Positions 36,413-45,004 of a DNA stretch of 64,000 nucleotides are shown here, in pieces. Origin of the DNA: JAJFKX01 sp965230265 (lineage in GTDB: Bacteria; Pseudomonadota; Gammaproteobacteria; Xanthomonadales; Wenzhouxiangellaceae); the NCBI GenBank assembly GCA_965230265.1, contig OZ245999.1, forward strand, positions 1,922,001 to 1,986,000, given 5' to 3'. A program made the position numbers and the translations under genes. Within the stretch, counting starts at the first letter, position 1. Each line of letters opens with the position of its first letter. The notes beneath the pieces are model-generated. The model saw nothing but the letters and a program-made list of their open reading frames with translations. It had not been told where the DNA came from and did not search any database.

Positions 36413-37010
36413 TTCGTCGAACGTTGCCTTACGGGATGAAATTGTTTCGTTTCCGGACGAAGATTTGATTCTGGTCGACAGCAACGATAAGCCAATCGGC
36501 CACCTGGATAAAGCAGGCTGCCATCACGGTGAAGGCATCCTGCACCGTGCATTTTCATTGTTTGTGTTTAACGATGCCGGCGAGTTATTACTGCAGCAAA
36601 GAAGTGCCGATAAACCGCTATGGCCAATGTACTGGTCAAATTCCTGTTGCAGCCATCCGCGCCGTGGCGAAACAGTTGATTACGCTGTCAACCGACGGCT
36701 TGAACAGGAACTGGGGATGCATACCAATGCGGAGTTTATTTATAAGTTCCAATATCATGCACAGTTTGATGAAACCGGTGCCGAACGTGAATTGTGCTGG
36801 GTCTATCTGGGACATTGCAGTGATTTGCCGCAACCCAATAAAACCGAAGTCGCTGACTGGCGTTTTATCAGTGCAGACGATCTAAACCGCGAACTGGCTG
36901 AACAGCCTGACAGCTTTACGCCGTGGTTCAAAATGGAATGGAACCGCTTAAACACCGAATATCAACAACGCTTGCAGCCTTATCTGCAGCCAGCAAGCCA
37001 ACAAAGTTAA
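36405..37010 (+). CDS. idi: Isopentenyl-diphosphate delta-isomerase, type I
   Basis: This 201-residue Nudix-fold isomerase interconverts IPP and DMAPP. Catalytic Cys82 lies in SNSCCSHP, and Glu127 and Glu129 in ERELCW match the second active-site acid and metal ligand. His33, His40 or His41, and His84 are candidate metal ligands. The mevalonate pathway makes only IPP, so an isomerase is expected with it. The start lies within the 3' end of the fused reductase-kinase gene. hpnH follows after 16 nt. Confidence 0.93.
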   Translation: MGNSSNVALRDEIVSFPDEDLILVDSNDKPIGHLDKAGCHHGEGILHRAFSLFVFNDAGELLLQQRSADKPLWPMYWSNSCCSHPRRGETVDYAVNRRLEQELGMHTNAEFIYKFQYHAQFDETGAERELCWVYLGHCSDLPQPNKTEVADWRFISADDLNRELAEQPDSFTPWFKMEWNRLNTEYQQRLQPYLQPASQQS

Positions 37011-37026
37011 ACTCTAAGGATTCATC

Positions 37027-38187
37027 ATGGGTATACCTGCCATTCAACAGTTTCGCATTGCCAAATACATTATTACGCAAAAAATAAAGCGCAATAAAAA
37101 ATATCCACTGGTATTAATGCTGGAACCTCTGTTTCAATGCAACCTGGCTTGTGCAGGCTGCGGAAAAATCGAATACCCAAAAGATATTCTGCAAAAGCGC
37201 ATCAGTGTCGAAGCAGCTTTGAACGCCGTGGACGAATGCGATGCCCCGGTCGTCTCTATCCCGGGCGGTGAGCCTTTGATTCACAAAGAAATGCCAGAAA
37301 TAGTACGTGGCATCATTGCACGTAAAAGGTTCGTCTACTTATGTACCAATGCTATTTTGCTGGCTAAAAAAATTGATGACTACGAGCCTACGCCTTACTT
37401 CACCTGGTCTATACACCTGGATGGTTTACAGGAAGAACATGATAAATCCGTGTGTCAGGATGGCGTTTTTGATAAAGCCACCAAAGCCATTAAACTGGCC
37501 ATTGATAAAGGCTTTCGCGTCAGTATTAACTGCACCTTATTTGATGGCGAAGTGCCTTCCAAGGTCGCCGAGTTTTTTGATTATTGTGTAGAACTGGGTG
37601 TAGAAGGTATTACTGTATCACCTGGGTACAGCTATGAGTTCGCTCCCAATCAAGATGTATTTTTACCCCGCAATAAATCCAAAGAATTATTCCGTGATAT
37701 TTTCCGTGAAGGCAAAAAGCGTGAACAGCAAGGCGGTAAAAAATGGCCGCTCAATCACTCAGGTTTGTACCTGGATTTTCTTGCCGGCAATCAAAGCTAT
37801 CAATGCACACCGTGGAGCAATGTCACCTATAACATTTTCGGTTGGCAAAAACCCTGCTATCTGTTGGTGGATGAAGGTTACGCCAGCAGTTACAAGGAAC
37901 TGATCGAAGACACCGAGTGGGATAATTACGGCACAGGTCGCAACCCTAAGTGCGATAATTGTATGGCTCACTGTGGCTATGAAGGCACGGCAGTGGAAGA
38001 TACTTTCGCACACCCTATCAAGGCATTGATGACCAGTATCCGTGGACCTAAACTGGATGGCCCGTTTGCTCCTGAATTACCCATCACTTATAAACAAACC
38101 CGCTCTGACAAAGCCATCCCGGTGGTCGTCAATAGCGACCAGCCTGCTGGTAACCAAACACAGTCTGAAGAAAAAGAAATCGCCTGA
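37027..38187 (+). CDS. hpnH: Adenosyl-hopene transferase HpnH (radical SAM)
   Basis: This 386-residue radical SAM enzyme joins a 5'-deoxyadenosyl group to hopene to make adenosylhopane. The Fe-S cluster motif CxxxCxxC is at Cys38, Cys42 and Cys45 (FQCNLACAGC). SIPGGEPLIH is the SAM-binding GGE motif. A C-terminal Cys cluster (CDNCMAHCGYEG) also fits HpnH. AAGGA lies at good spacing before the ATG. Confidence 0.96.
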   Translation: MGIPAIQQFRIAKYIITQKIKRNKKYPLVLMLEPLFQCNLACAGCGKIEYPKDILQKRISVEAALNAVDECDAPVVSIPGGEPLIHKEMPEIVRGIIARKRFVYLCTNAILLAKKIDDYEPTPYFTWSIHLDGLQEEHDKSVCQDGVFDKATKAIKLAIDKGFRVSINCTLFDGEVPSKVAEFFDYCVELGVEGITVSPGYSYEFAPNQDVFLPRNKSKELFRDIFREGKKREQQGGKKWPLNHSGLYLDFLAGNQSYQCTPWSNVTYNIFGWQKPCYLLVDEGYASSYKELIEDTEWDNYGTGRNPKCDNCMAHCGYEGTAVEDTFAHPIKALMTSIRGPKLDGPFAPELPITYKQTRSDKAIPVVVNSDQPAGNQTQSEEKEIA

Positions 38188-38210
38188 CTGAAGGGTTAAT
38201 TCATCACCAT

Positions 38211-38231
38211 GCTCAACACTCTGTGTTGAGC
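38211..38231. terminator. Hairpin between hpnH and hpnB
   Basis: A perfect 9-bp inverted repeat GCTCAACAC/GTGTTGAGC has a 3-nt loop and is followed by a run of A, not T, on the coding strand. It could be an RNA-stabilising or attenuating hairpin rather than a terminator, as the next gene continues on the same strand. Confidence 0.4.
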
Positions 38232-38275
38232 AAAAACATTTATTTGCAAATAGTTTTCAGTACCCACCTGTCGCC

Positions 38276-39397
38276 ATGCACACTGCTATTGGTTATTGCG
38301 TCATATTTTCTACCTTAATCTGGTGCATTATTGGATTACTGCCATGGCGCCCCTGGGGTGTACGTGAGCAGTTGGAAGCGAACACTGACATAAGCGATGC
38401 TCATAGTGATCTCAGCGATATCACTGTGCTGATCCCAGCACGTAACGAAGCCGAAAACATTCAGCAGACCCTACAAGCTTTACAACAACAAGGCCAAGGA
38501 CACCGCATCTTGGTGATTGACGATCAATCCAGTGATGATACTGCAATACTTAGCAGACAAATGGGAGCAGACGTTATCACAGGCAGTGAGCTGCCAGAGA
38601 ACTGGACAGGAAAACTCTGGGCCTTGCAGCAAGGTTTACAGCAGGTACAAACCCCTCTGGTATTACAACTGGATGCTGATATCAGCCTGCAGCCTGGCAT
38701 ACTGCCTGTTTTATTGCAGCAGCTACAAACTGATAACCGTGCGATGGTCTCCATTATGGCCTTATTGCCTACCGCAGGTTTTTGGCAGCAATTATTATTG
38801 CCTGCTTATGTGTGGTTTTTCAAAATGCTGTACCCATTTGCCCTGGCCAATGGGAAAAGCAAGTTTTTTTCTGCTGCTGCAGGTGGGTGCATATTATTGC
38901 GCACCGATGTACTGCGCAGTATCGGCGAATATAACGCCATCAAACATGCCGTCATCGATGACTGTACTCTGGCAGCACGAATAAAAAGTAGCGGGCACTC
39001 AATATGGATTGGCTTAAGCCGGTCAGTGATCAGTCAACGAGCCAGTGAAACGCTCAGCGAAATTACCCAGTTGGTCAGTCGAACCGCTTTTACCCAGTTG
39101 CGCCATTCGCTTTTTTTATTGCTGATCACCACGGCACTTTTGATGGTGGTTTTCTGGATGCCATTGGCCGGTTTGCTATTGGCCAGTGATGTCATCAAAA
39201 GTGCGGCTTTGCTAAGCCTGCTTATCATGCTGATCTGTTATTGGTCATTCATGCGCTTTTATCGCCTCAATCCGTTTTACGGTTTACTGCTTCCGCTGAC
39301 AGCAACCTTGTATTTGGGTATGACCTGGCTATCTGCCTGGCAGCACTGGCGGGGGCAAGGTGCCCGCTGGAAAGGCCGATATTACCCCAAAATGTAG
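38276..39397 (+). CDS. hpnB: Hopene-associated glycosyltransferase HpnB
   Basis: This 373-residue family 2 glycosyltransferase has an N-terminal membrane segment (about 5-23), the GT-A core with VLIPARNEAENI, VIDDQSSDDT and the DxD-type QLDADI, then three or four C-terminal hydrophobic segments. HpnB genes are common in hopanoid loci, but the step is not firmly known. It is the last recognisable hpn gene of the run. Confidence 0.9.
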   Translation: MHTAIGYCVIFSTLIWCIIGLLPWRPWGVREQLEANTDISDAHSDLSDITVLIPARNEAENIQQTLQALQQQGQGHRILVIDDQSSDDTAILSRQMGADVITGSELPENWTGKLWALQQGLQQVQTPLVLQLDADISLQPGILPVLLQQLQTDNRAMVSIMALLPTAGFWQQLLLPAYVWFFKMLYPFALANGKSKFFSAAAGGCILLRTDVLRSIGEYNAIKHAVIDDCTLAARIKSSGHSIWIGLSRSVISQRASETLSEITQLVSRTAFTQLRHSLFLLLITTALLMVVFWMPLAGLLLASDVIKSAALLSLLIMLICYWSFMRFYRLNPFYGLLLPLTATLYLGMTWLSAWQHWRGQGARWKGRYYPKM

Positions 39398-39784
39398 TAT
39401 CACCTTTTATCACTCGTCACCGCTTAACAATTACAATACCCAAATGTTCTGGCAGTAGACGGCCAATATCAGGTAACACTGACTTTGCCGAAATAGCCAG
39501 TACCAGCTGGCTTGATCACCACACCCACACCAATTCTGCAATGCAATTCAATATTTCCGGTCTCCCTATCTGTGCCAGCAACGCATTGCTGCAATATCAG
39601 TGTCAAATGCGTACGGGCATATACAAAAGAGCAGCGCGGAAAGGTACTAAGTAACCCCGTCAACGGGTTAATCGGATCTCTTACTGATCGCAACATTCAT
39701 AAACAAGCTCTTGGTTATCGAAGAAACGGTTAGCGTCTAGGTGGTTATCACCATGATTGTTAAATATTAATCGAGGCTGAGTGT
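39398..39784. other. Gap between hpnB and the outer-membrane protein gene
   Basis: This 387-bp gap has no convincing gene in either direction. It contains a hairpin-like TAACCCCGT/ACGGGTTA at about 39654-39672 without a T-run. A change of transcription unit here is plausible, which would separate the hopanoid genes from the glycosyltransferase cassette. Confidence 0.5.
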
Positions 39785-40618
39785 ATGAAATACCTTCTTA
39801 TAAGCTTATGCGTTGCAGCAGTAACGCTTTTAGGTTTGTATGTGCAACCTGTGTACGCAGGCGCATGGGTCCCGGCATTGGGGTCGGGTTACCACAAACT
39901 GGCTTTTAATTACTTTGAAGCCAATGAGCTGTTTGGTCCTGACGACGATTTTGAAAACTTCACCAGTGAAAGCATTACTTACTACTTTGAAGCTGGTATC
40001 GGCAATGATTTTGCCTTATTCGGCTCACTGCCATTACAAGACCTGAGCCAACGCATCGGTGGCGTACAAACCGAATCTTTCGGTGTCGGTGATGTAGAGC
40101 TAGGCCTTCGCAAGCAATGGGTATCGGACCCTTTCGTATTATCCACATCGTTTACATTTAAAGCACCTTATTTTTATGACGAGAACGCTGCTCTGCCGCG
40201 TGGTAACGGTCAGGAAGATTATGAATTGCGTATTTTGTTCGGTAAAAGCCTGGGCGAGTATGGCTATTTTGGTGTCGAGGGTGGCTATCGATTCCGCACC
40301 GATGACCCTTCTGACGAAATTCGCTACCTGTTTGAATACGGTATTGGGTTTGGTGATAACTTCTATGCCCGCACCAAACTGGATGGTATTTTGAGTGCCA
40401 ATAATGCCAGCGCCACGACTTTACCGAGCGGTAACTTATCGGTTCCACCGCAGTTTGATCTGGGCAAGTTAGAACTCACCGCAGGTTGGAACTTCGGTAA
40501 ACCACGACCACGAACCGAAGGCCGCTGGGGCATGGAGTTCACCTGGACTCGCGACCTCTATGGCGAAGACACATTAAAAGGCAACACCTATCAAATCGGC
40601 TTAACCTTCGTCCACTAA
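39785..40618 (+). CDS. Predicted outer-membrane beta-barrel protein
   Basis: This 277-residue exported protein has a signal peptide of about 26 residues (ending PVYAG) and alternating hydrophobic and polar strands throughout, with many aromatic residues (FALFGSLP, YFGVEGGYRFRT, YGIGFGDNFYART). It closes with YQIGLTFVH. The pattern of about 12 short strands suggests a small barrel. It starts GAWVPALGSGYHKL, reminiscent of XagA-type proteins beside exopolysaccharide glycosyltransferases, but this link is weak. GAGG precedes the ATG. It lies 20 nt before the GT2 gene. Confidence 0.6.
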   Translation: MKYLLISLCVAAVTLLGLYVQPVYAGAWVPALGSGYHKLAFNYFEANELFGPDDDFENFTSESITYYFEAGIGNDFALFGSLPLQDLSQRIGGVQTESFGVGDVELGLRKQWVSDPFVLSTSFTFKAPYFYDENAALPRGNGQEDYELRILFGKSLGEYGYFGVEGGYRFRTDDPSDEIRYLFEYGIGFGDNFYARTKLDGILSANNASATTLPSGNLSVPPQFDLGKLELTAGWNFGKPRPRTEGRWGMEFTWTRDLYGEDTLKGNTYQIGLTFVH

Positions 40619-40638
40619 TCGCAATACCGATAGCCATC

Positions 40639-42120
40639 ATGAATGTATTTGCTGCATCAATATTGGTAGCACATTTTAGCTTACTGTTGCTGCTTAGCCT
40701 GTTTGGCTTGCACCGTATTTCGTTAATTATTCGCTGGTTCCGGCATCGAAATAAAACACCGGAAGTGATACGCCGATTCGATGAGCTACCCAGAATAACG
40801 GTACAAATTCCGTTGTACAACGAGCGCTTTGTTGCTGAACGGGTCGTTGATACCGTTGCGGCGCTGGATTATCCGAAAGACCGGTTACAGATTCAGATTG
40901 TCGATGATTCTACTGATATCACCAGTGATATTATTGCTCGGCGCGTGGCATACCATCAGCAACTGGGTATCTCCATTGAACATGTGCAACGCAAAATTCG
41001 TCATGGTTATAAAGCCGGGGCACTGGCCGATGCCATGCAAACAGCGACCGGTGAGTTTATTGCTATTTTCGATGCTGACTTTGTTCCCCGCCCTTCTCTA
41101 CTGCTAGATACCATTCACTATCTGAATGAACCGGATATTGCTATGGTGCAGTTGCGCTGGGAGCATTTAAACCGCAGTAACAGCCGCCTGACCGATACCC
41201 AGGCCATGGCCCTGGATGCGCATTTCAGTATTGAGCAAAAAGTCCGATGCGATACCGGTGCCCTGTTTAATTTCAACGGTACCGCTGGTATCTGGCGTGC
41301 CAGCGCCATTCTTGATGCAGGCAACTGGAGCGCCGATACACTGACCGAGGACCTGGACTTAAGCTACCGCGCACAATTACGCGGTTGGCGTTTGTTGTAT
41401 GTCCCCCAGCTTGACTGCCCGGCAGAGCTGCCGGCAGATATGAATGCCTTCAAAAGCCAACAGCACCGCTGGGCCAAAGGTGCCATCGAGGTGATGCTAA
41501 AACTGATGACAACAGTTTGGCGCTCACCGATCAGCTTTCGCCATAAAATCGAATCCACCTTCCATCTGGCCAATAACCTGGCTTACCTGGTGATGATGAT
41601 TGATACCCTGTTATTGCTGATACCCAGTCTTCTGGTCAGAGAGTACTATGGTATCCAACACACCCTATGGCTGGATATACCACTGATGTTAATGTCATCC
41701 GGCGGTCATCTGGCGTATTTCCTAACAGGACAAATAGCATTGGGACGCTCAAGCTGGTATGCCATCAGCAAAGCGCCCGCCATGTTGTTACTGGGTATCC
41801 AATTGGCTTGTAATAATGCCCGCGCTGCCGCTGAAGCACTGCTGGGCCAGCAAAGCGCTTTTATCCGCACGCCAAAACAAGGCGATGCCAGTCACTCTCA
41901 TCGTTTGGCTGAAAAACTGGCCGGCACATTCTACCTGGCTGTACCGCCCAAAGGCGCACGACTGGAGCTAATGATGGGTATCAGTTATGGCGTAATATTG
42001 ATATGGGCATTTACCCATCAGCTATGGTTGGCGTTACCTTTTTTATTGCTATTGCATATTGGTTTTTTAAACAGTGGTATCAGTAGTATTCGCGCCTTAC
42101 GCACCACCTCACTCAACTAA
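40639..42120 (+). CDS. Cellulose-synthase-like family 2 glycosyltransferase
   Basis: This 493-residue processive-type GT2 has an N-terminal membrane helix (about 5-28), a GT-A domain with VQIPLYNERFVAERVVD, VDDSTD and FDADFVP, and the product-binding QQHRW signature in SQQHRWAKGAIEV. Four or more C-terminal membrane helices follow (about 300-490). It resembles the CslA/mannan-synthase-like branch. It probably polymerises or adds hexoses on an envelope glycan. It is flanked by the barrel protein and the GT-C gene, as a three-gene cassette. Confidence 0.88.
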   Translation: MNVFAASILVAHFSLLLLLSLFGLHRISLIIRWFRHRNKTPEVIRRFDELPRITVQIPLYNERFVAERVVDTVAALDYPKDRLQIQIVDDSTDITSDIIARRVAYHQQLGISIEHVQRKIRHGYKAGALADAMQTATGEFIAIFDADFVPRPSLLLDTIHYLNEPDIAMVQLRWEHLNRSNSRLTDTQAMALDAHFSIEQKVRCDTGALFNFNGTAGIWRASAILDAGNWSADTLTEDLDLSYRAQLRGWRLLYVPQLDCPAELPADMNAFKSQQHRWAKGAIEVMLKLMTTVWRSPISFRHKIESTFHLANNLAYLVMMIDTLLLLIPSLLVREYYGIQHTLWLDIPLMLMSSGGHLAYFLTGQIALGRSSWYAISKAPAMLLLGIQLACNNARAAAEALLGQQSAFIRTPKQGDASHSHRLAEKLAGTFYLAVPPKGARLELMMGISYGVILIWAFTHQLWLALPFLLLLHIGFLNSGISSIRALRTTSLN

Positions 42121-42136
42121 GTTTCCGGACCAAATC

Positions 42137-43465
42137 ATGCGTATGTTGTTTCACTATGCATGTCTGATTGGTTTTATTGTCTGCATTGCCGGCACTTACC
42201 TTCTGAGTGATATTGCCAACGGAGCAGGTTCGTTAATGGCCAATAGCATTGGCTGGCTAACCAGTCTTCAGTACTTACTGGCAAGCCTGTTTATGCTGGG
42301 TGCATGGTTAACAGCCATGAGCAATCAATCGCATTATCGCTGGTTATTATTGGCTGGAATAATAGCCCGGTTATTATTGATCCCGGCAGATACTTATACT
42401 TCCAACGATACTGACCGGTACTTATGGGATGGCATTGTGGCTGCTGAAGGTTACGACCCTTACCAGATCAATGCCAATGATCCGCAAGTGTCCCACTTGC
42501 GGGCAATATGGCCAACACCACCAGAACACGCCCACTATGCAACATTGTACCCGCCTCTGGCCATCGCCACTTTTTCGTTGACGGCCATGGCAGGACCCGG
42601 TAACGCACCATTGATATGGAAGTGCCTTACCACCGTAGCGGGTTTGATCACTTTGTTGTTGACTGTGCGAATACTGCAACACAGGCAATGCATGCAACAT
42701 ATCGCCTTGGTTGCACTATCCCCTATCCTGGTGCTGGAAACCGGTGTCGGCGGACATCTGGATATCTTTTCAACCCTGGCTGTGACTGCTGCCTTACTGA
42801 TGTGGCAACAAAAAAATTATCTATGGCTGGGGGTCATGATTGGTATCGGTGCGCTGTTTAAGTTGCTACCCATCATTTTGTTGTTACCGATGACAATTTA
42901 TCTGGGGCTTACAGGAGCATCCATACGAATGCTGTTGGCTTCGCTCACAACATTACTCATTGGATATGGCATTAGCTTATTGATCGGTTGGCAGCCGATT
43001 GGCGTTCTTCCGGTTTTTTTCGAAAAGTGGCGTTTTGGCTCACCATTGTTTTCAGCACTCGAGTCGATATTCTCTGGTATGAGTTTGAATATCACTATCG
43101 CGGCATTGTTGGTTGCCGGTCTTGGTTTTTCAGCTTTTATCAGCCGCACAAAACCGATTCGTGGCATGCAATGGGCGTTAAGCACACCGCTGCTACTGAG
43201 TCCGGTTGTATTCCCTTGGTATTTATCCGCTCTGGTGCCACTGTTGGCACTGGCGCCCAGTGGTTTTTTGATCGCCTGGTTATGCGTATTGCCGCTGACT
43301 TACGAAGTACTGAACGGGTTTATTGCTGATGGAGTCTGGATGCCTGCCACATGGCCTTTGATCATGCTGGTAATCGCCTGGGTCAGCAGCATGCTCTGGC
43401 ACATTGCTTCAGTCCAGTTCAACACACAACATCATCGCTTAACCCTTCTGCCTGGCAGCGGTTAA
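42137..43465 (+). CDS. GT-C-type membrane glycosyltransferase (GT87/DUF2029-like)
   Basis: This 442-residue protein has about 11 hydrophobic segments. The first loop has the acidic motif SNDTDRYLWDGIVAAEGYDPY, with the catalytic Asp expected in GT-C enzymes that use polyprenyl-phosphate sugars. YPPLAIATFSL and VGGHLDIF follow. The donor would be a polyprenol-phosphate hexose, an inference from the family. ATG 42137 starts 16 nt after the GT2 stop. Last gene of the long plus-strand run. Confidence 0.8.
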   Translation: MRMLFHYACLIGFIVCIAGTYLLSDIANGAGSLMANSIGWLTSLQYLLASLFMLGAWLTAMSNQSHYRWLLLAGIIARLLLIPADTYTSNDTDRYLWDGIVAAEGYDPYQINANDPQVSHLRAIWPTPPEHAHYATLYPPLAIATFSLTAMAGPGNAPLIWKCLTTVAGLITLLLTVRILQHRQCMQHIALVALSPILVLETGVGGHLDIFSTLAVTAALLMWQQKNYLWLGVMIGIGALFKLLPIILLLPMTIYLGLTGASIRMLLASLTTLLIGYGISLLIGWQPIGVLPVFFEKWRFGSPLFSALESIFSGMSLNITIAALLVAGLGFSAFISRTKPIRGMQWALSTPLLLSPVVFPWYLSALVPLLALAPSGFLIAWLCVLPLTYEVLNGFIADGVWMPATWPLIMLVIAWVSSMLWHIASVQFNTQHHRLTLLPGSG

Positions 43466-43481
43466 CCCAAGTGGGTTAACC
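43460..43481. terminator. Hairpin overlapping the GT-C gene stop
   Basis: A perfect 10-bp inverted repeat GGTTAACCCA/TGGGTTAACC has a 2-nt loop and includes the GT-C stop codon. A T-rich stretch follows within 15 nt. It lies between convergent genes and probably ends the long plus-strand run. Confidence 0.55.
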
Positions 43482-43495
43482 ATCAAAGCCTATTT

Positions 43496-43744
43496 TTACT
43501 TTTTGATTTTCTTATAAACGAATAAAATCAGTAAAGCACCAACGGTAGCCGTGGCAATGCTACCCAAACTGAATCCACTGGTAGTCCCCAAACCAAAAAA
43601 TGCCCCGAGCCAACCACCAACGATGGCGCCAGCGATACCCAGAACCATGGTGATCAATATGCCACCGCCATCTTTACCCGGCATAATTAGCTTGGCCAGT
43701 GCGCCTGCCACCAAACCTAAAATTGCCCATGAAAGGATTCCCAT
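43496..43744 (-). CDS. GlsB/YeaQ/YmgE family stress membrane protein
   Basis: This 82-residue protein has three glycine-rich hydrophobic segments and the family opening MGILSWAILGLVAGALAK, followed by MPGKDGGGILITMVLGIAGA and GWLGAFFGLG. It was formerly annotated as transglycosylase-associated. It is induced by stress in several bacteria; its function is unresolved. ATG 43744 gives the conserved N-terminus. Confidence 0.9.
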   Translation of the reverse strand: MGILSWAILGLVAGALAKLIMPGKDGGGILITMVLGIAGAIVGGWLGAFFGLGTTSGFSLGSIATATVGALLILFVYKKIKK

Positions 43745-43895
43745 AGTCACTCTCCTTACTGATTGCGTGAATTGCCCGCCAGTCTACGGAATACTGGTAG
43801 GGTCCGCAAATGTGTCTTTTTGTGAATAATCAACAGCAAGGATGCGGTAAAATTTGCGCAGCTGTCATTATCGCGTGCAATATCACACATTTCTT

Positions 43896-44981
43896 ATGAT
43901 TCAGATCCACCCAGACATCCAGCAAGCCACCACACCACCTGCCCGTTTGTATAACGACGCAGATATTTACCGCACCACAGTAAACCATGTGTTCCCCCGC
44001 TGGTGGCAACTGATCGGTGATGCAACAACACTGGATAAGCCAGGCAGTGTCCTCCCGGTTAAGCTTTTACCTGATAGTCTGAATGAGCCTTTGGTGTTGA
44101 CCTGTGATCAAGCCGGACAACGGCATTGCCTATCGAACGTATGCACTCATCGCGGCAATATCATTTGCCAGACAGCAGCACAGCGCGATGATTTGCGTTG
44201 CCCTTACCACAGCCGCAGATTCGAGTTAAACGGCCAGTTCCGCTTTGCCCCAGGTTTTGAGGCTGCAGAAAATTTTCCAACCGAAGCCGATAACCTTCCG
44301 CGGTTACCCCTACAGCAATGGGGGCCGTTATTGTTTTCCGCACTGCAACCTGAAGTCGATTTCAAGGATTGGTTGGGCCCGGTACAACAGCGATTGAGCT
44401 GGTTGCCGCTGGATGAATTTGACTATGATGCTGAGCGCTCACAAACCTATACCATTCCGGCCAACTGGGCACTTTATTGTGAAAATTATCTGGATTATTT
44501 GCACATTCCCTATATCCATCCGGAATTAAATCAGGCGCTGAATTTCAAGGACTATCGCATCGAGTTATTCGATTACGGTAACCTGCAACTGGGTTTTGCA
44601 GCAGCAGGACAGGCTGCTTTTGATCTACCACCCTCGTCACCCGATTATGGGCAATCCATTGCCGCCTATTATTATTGGCTGTTCCCCAATTTGATGCTGA
44701 ATTTTTACCCATGGGGATTAAGCGTTAATGTGGTTGAACCACTATCGGTCAATAGCACACGGGTCCGGTTTTTAAGTTATGTCTGGCAAGCCGATAAATT
44801 GGCAGCCGGTGCCGGGTCGATACTGGATAAGGTTGAACAACAAGATGAAGCGGTGGTTATCACTACTCAGACAGGTTTACAGTCTCGTCTGTATCAACAC
44901 GGCCGCTATGCACCGGACTATGAAGCCGGCTGTCATCATTTTCATCGATTGCTAACCGAGCGAATTAACGCTGCTCTGTAA
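43896..44981 (+). CDS. Rieske [2Fe-2S] oxygenase alpha subunit
   Basis: This 361-residue aromatic-ring-hydroxylating-dioxygenase-type oxygenase has its Rieske centre at Cys83, His85, Cys102 and His105 (CTHRG and CPYHS), and a mononuclear iron site in ENYLDYLHIPYIHP (Asn/Asp and the HxxxxH pair). A SRPBCC-type catalytic domain fills residues 160-361. The closest functional groups would be choline- or carnitine-monooxygenase-like enzymes; the substrate is unknown. No partner reductase gene is adjacent. A longer frame from 43854 lacks support. Confidence 0.88.
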   Translation: MIQIHPDIQQATTPPARLYNDADIYRTTVNHVFPRWWQLIGDATTLDKPGSVLPVKLLPDSLNEPLVLTCDQAGQRHCLSNVCTHRGNIICQTAAQRDDLRCPYHSRRFELNGQFRFAPGFEAAENFPTEADNLPRLPLQQWGPLLFSALQPEVDFKDWLGPVQQRLSWLPLDEFDYDAERSQTYTIPANWALYCENYLDYLHIPYIHPELNQALNFKDYRIELFDYGNLQLGFAAAGQAAFDLPPSSPDYGQSIAAYYYWLFPNLMLNFYPWGLSVNVVEPLSVNSTRVRFLSYVWQADKLAAGAGSILDKVEQQDEAVVITTQTGLQSRLYQHGRYAPDYEAGCHHFHRLLTERINAAL

Positions 44982-45004
44982 TATTATTTCCTTGTTGGTT
45001 TTTA

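Noticed and set aside
39469..39696. Frames of about 75 codons in the hpnB gap
   Set aside because: No start signals, no homology that I recognise, and composition unlike neighbouring genes.
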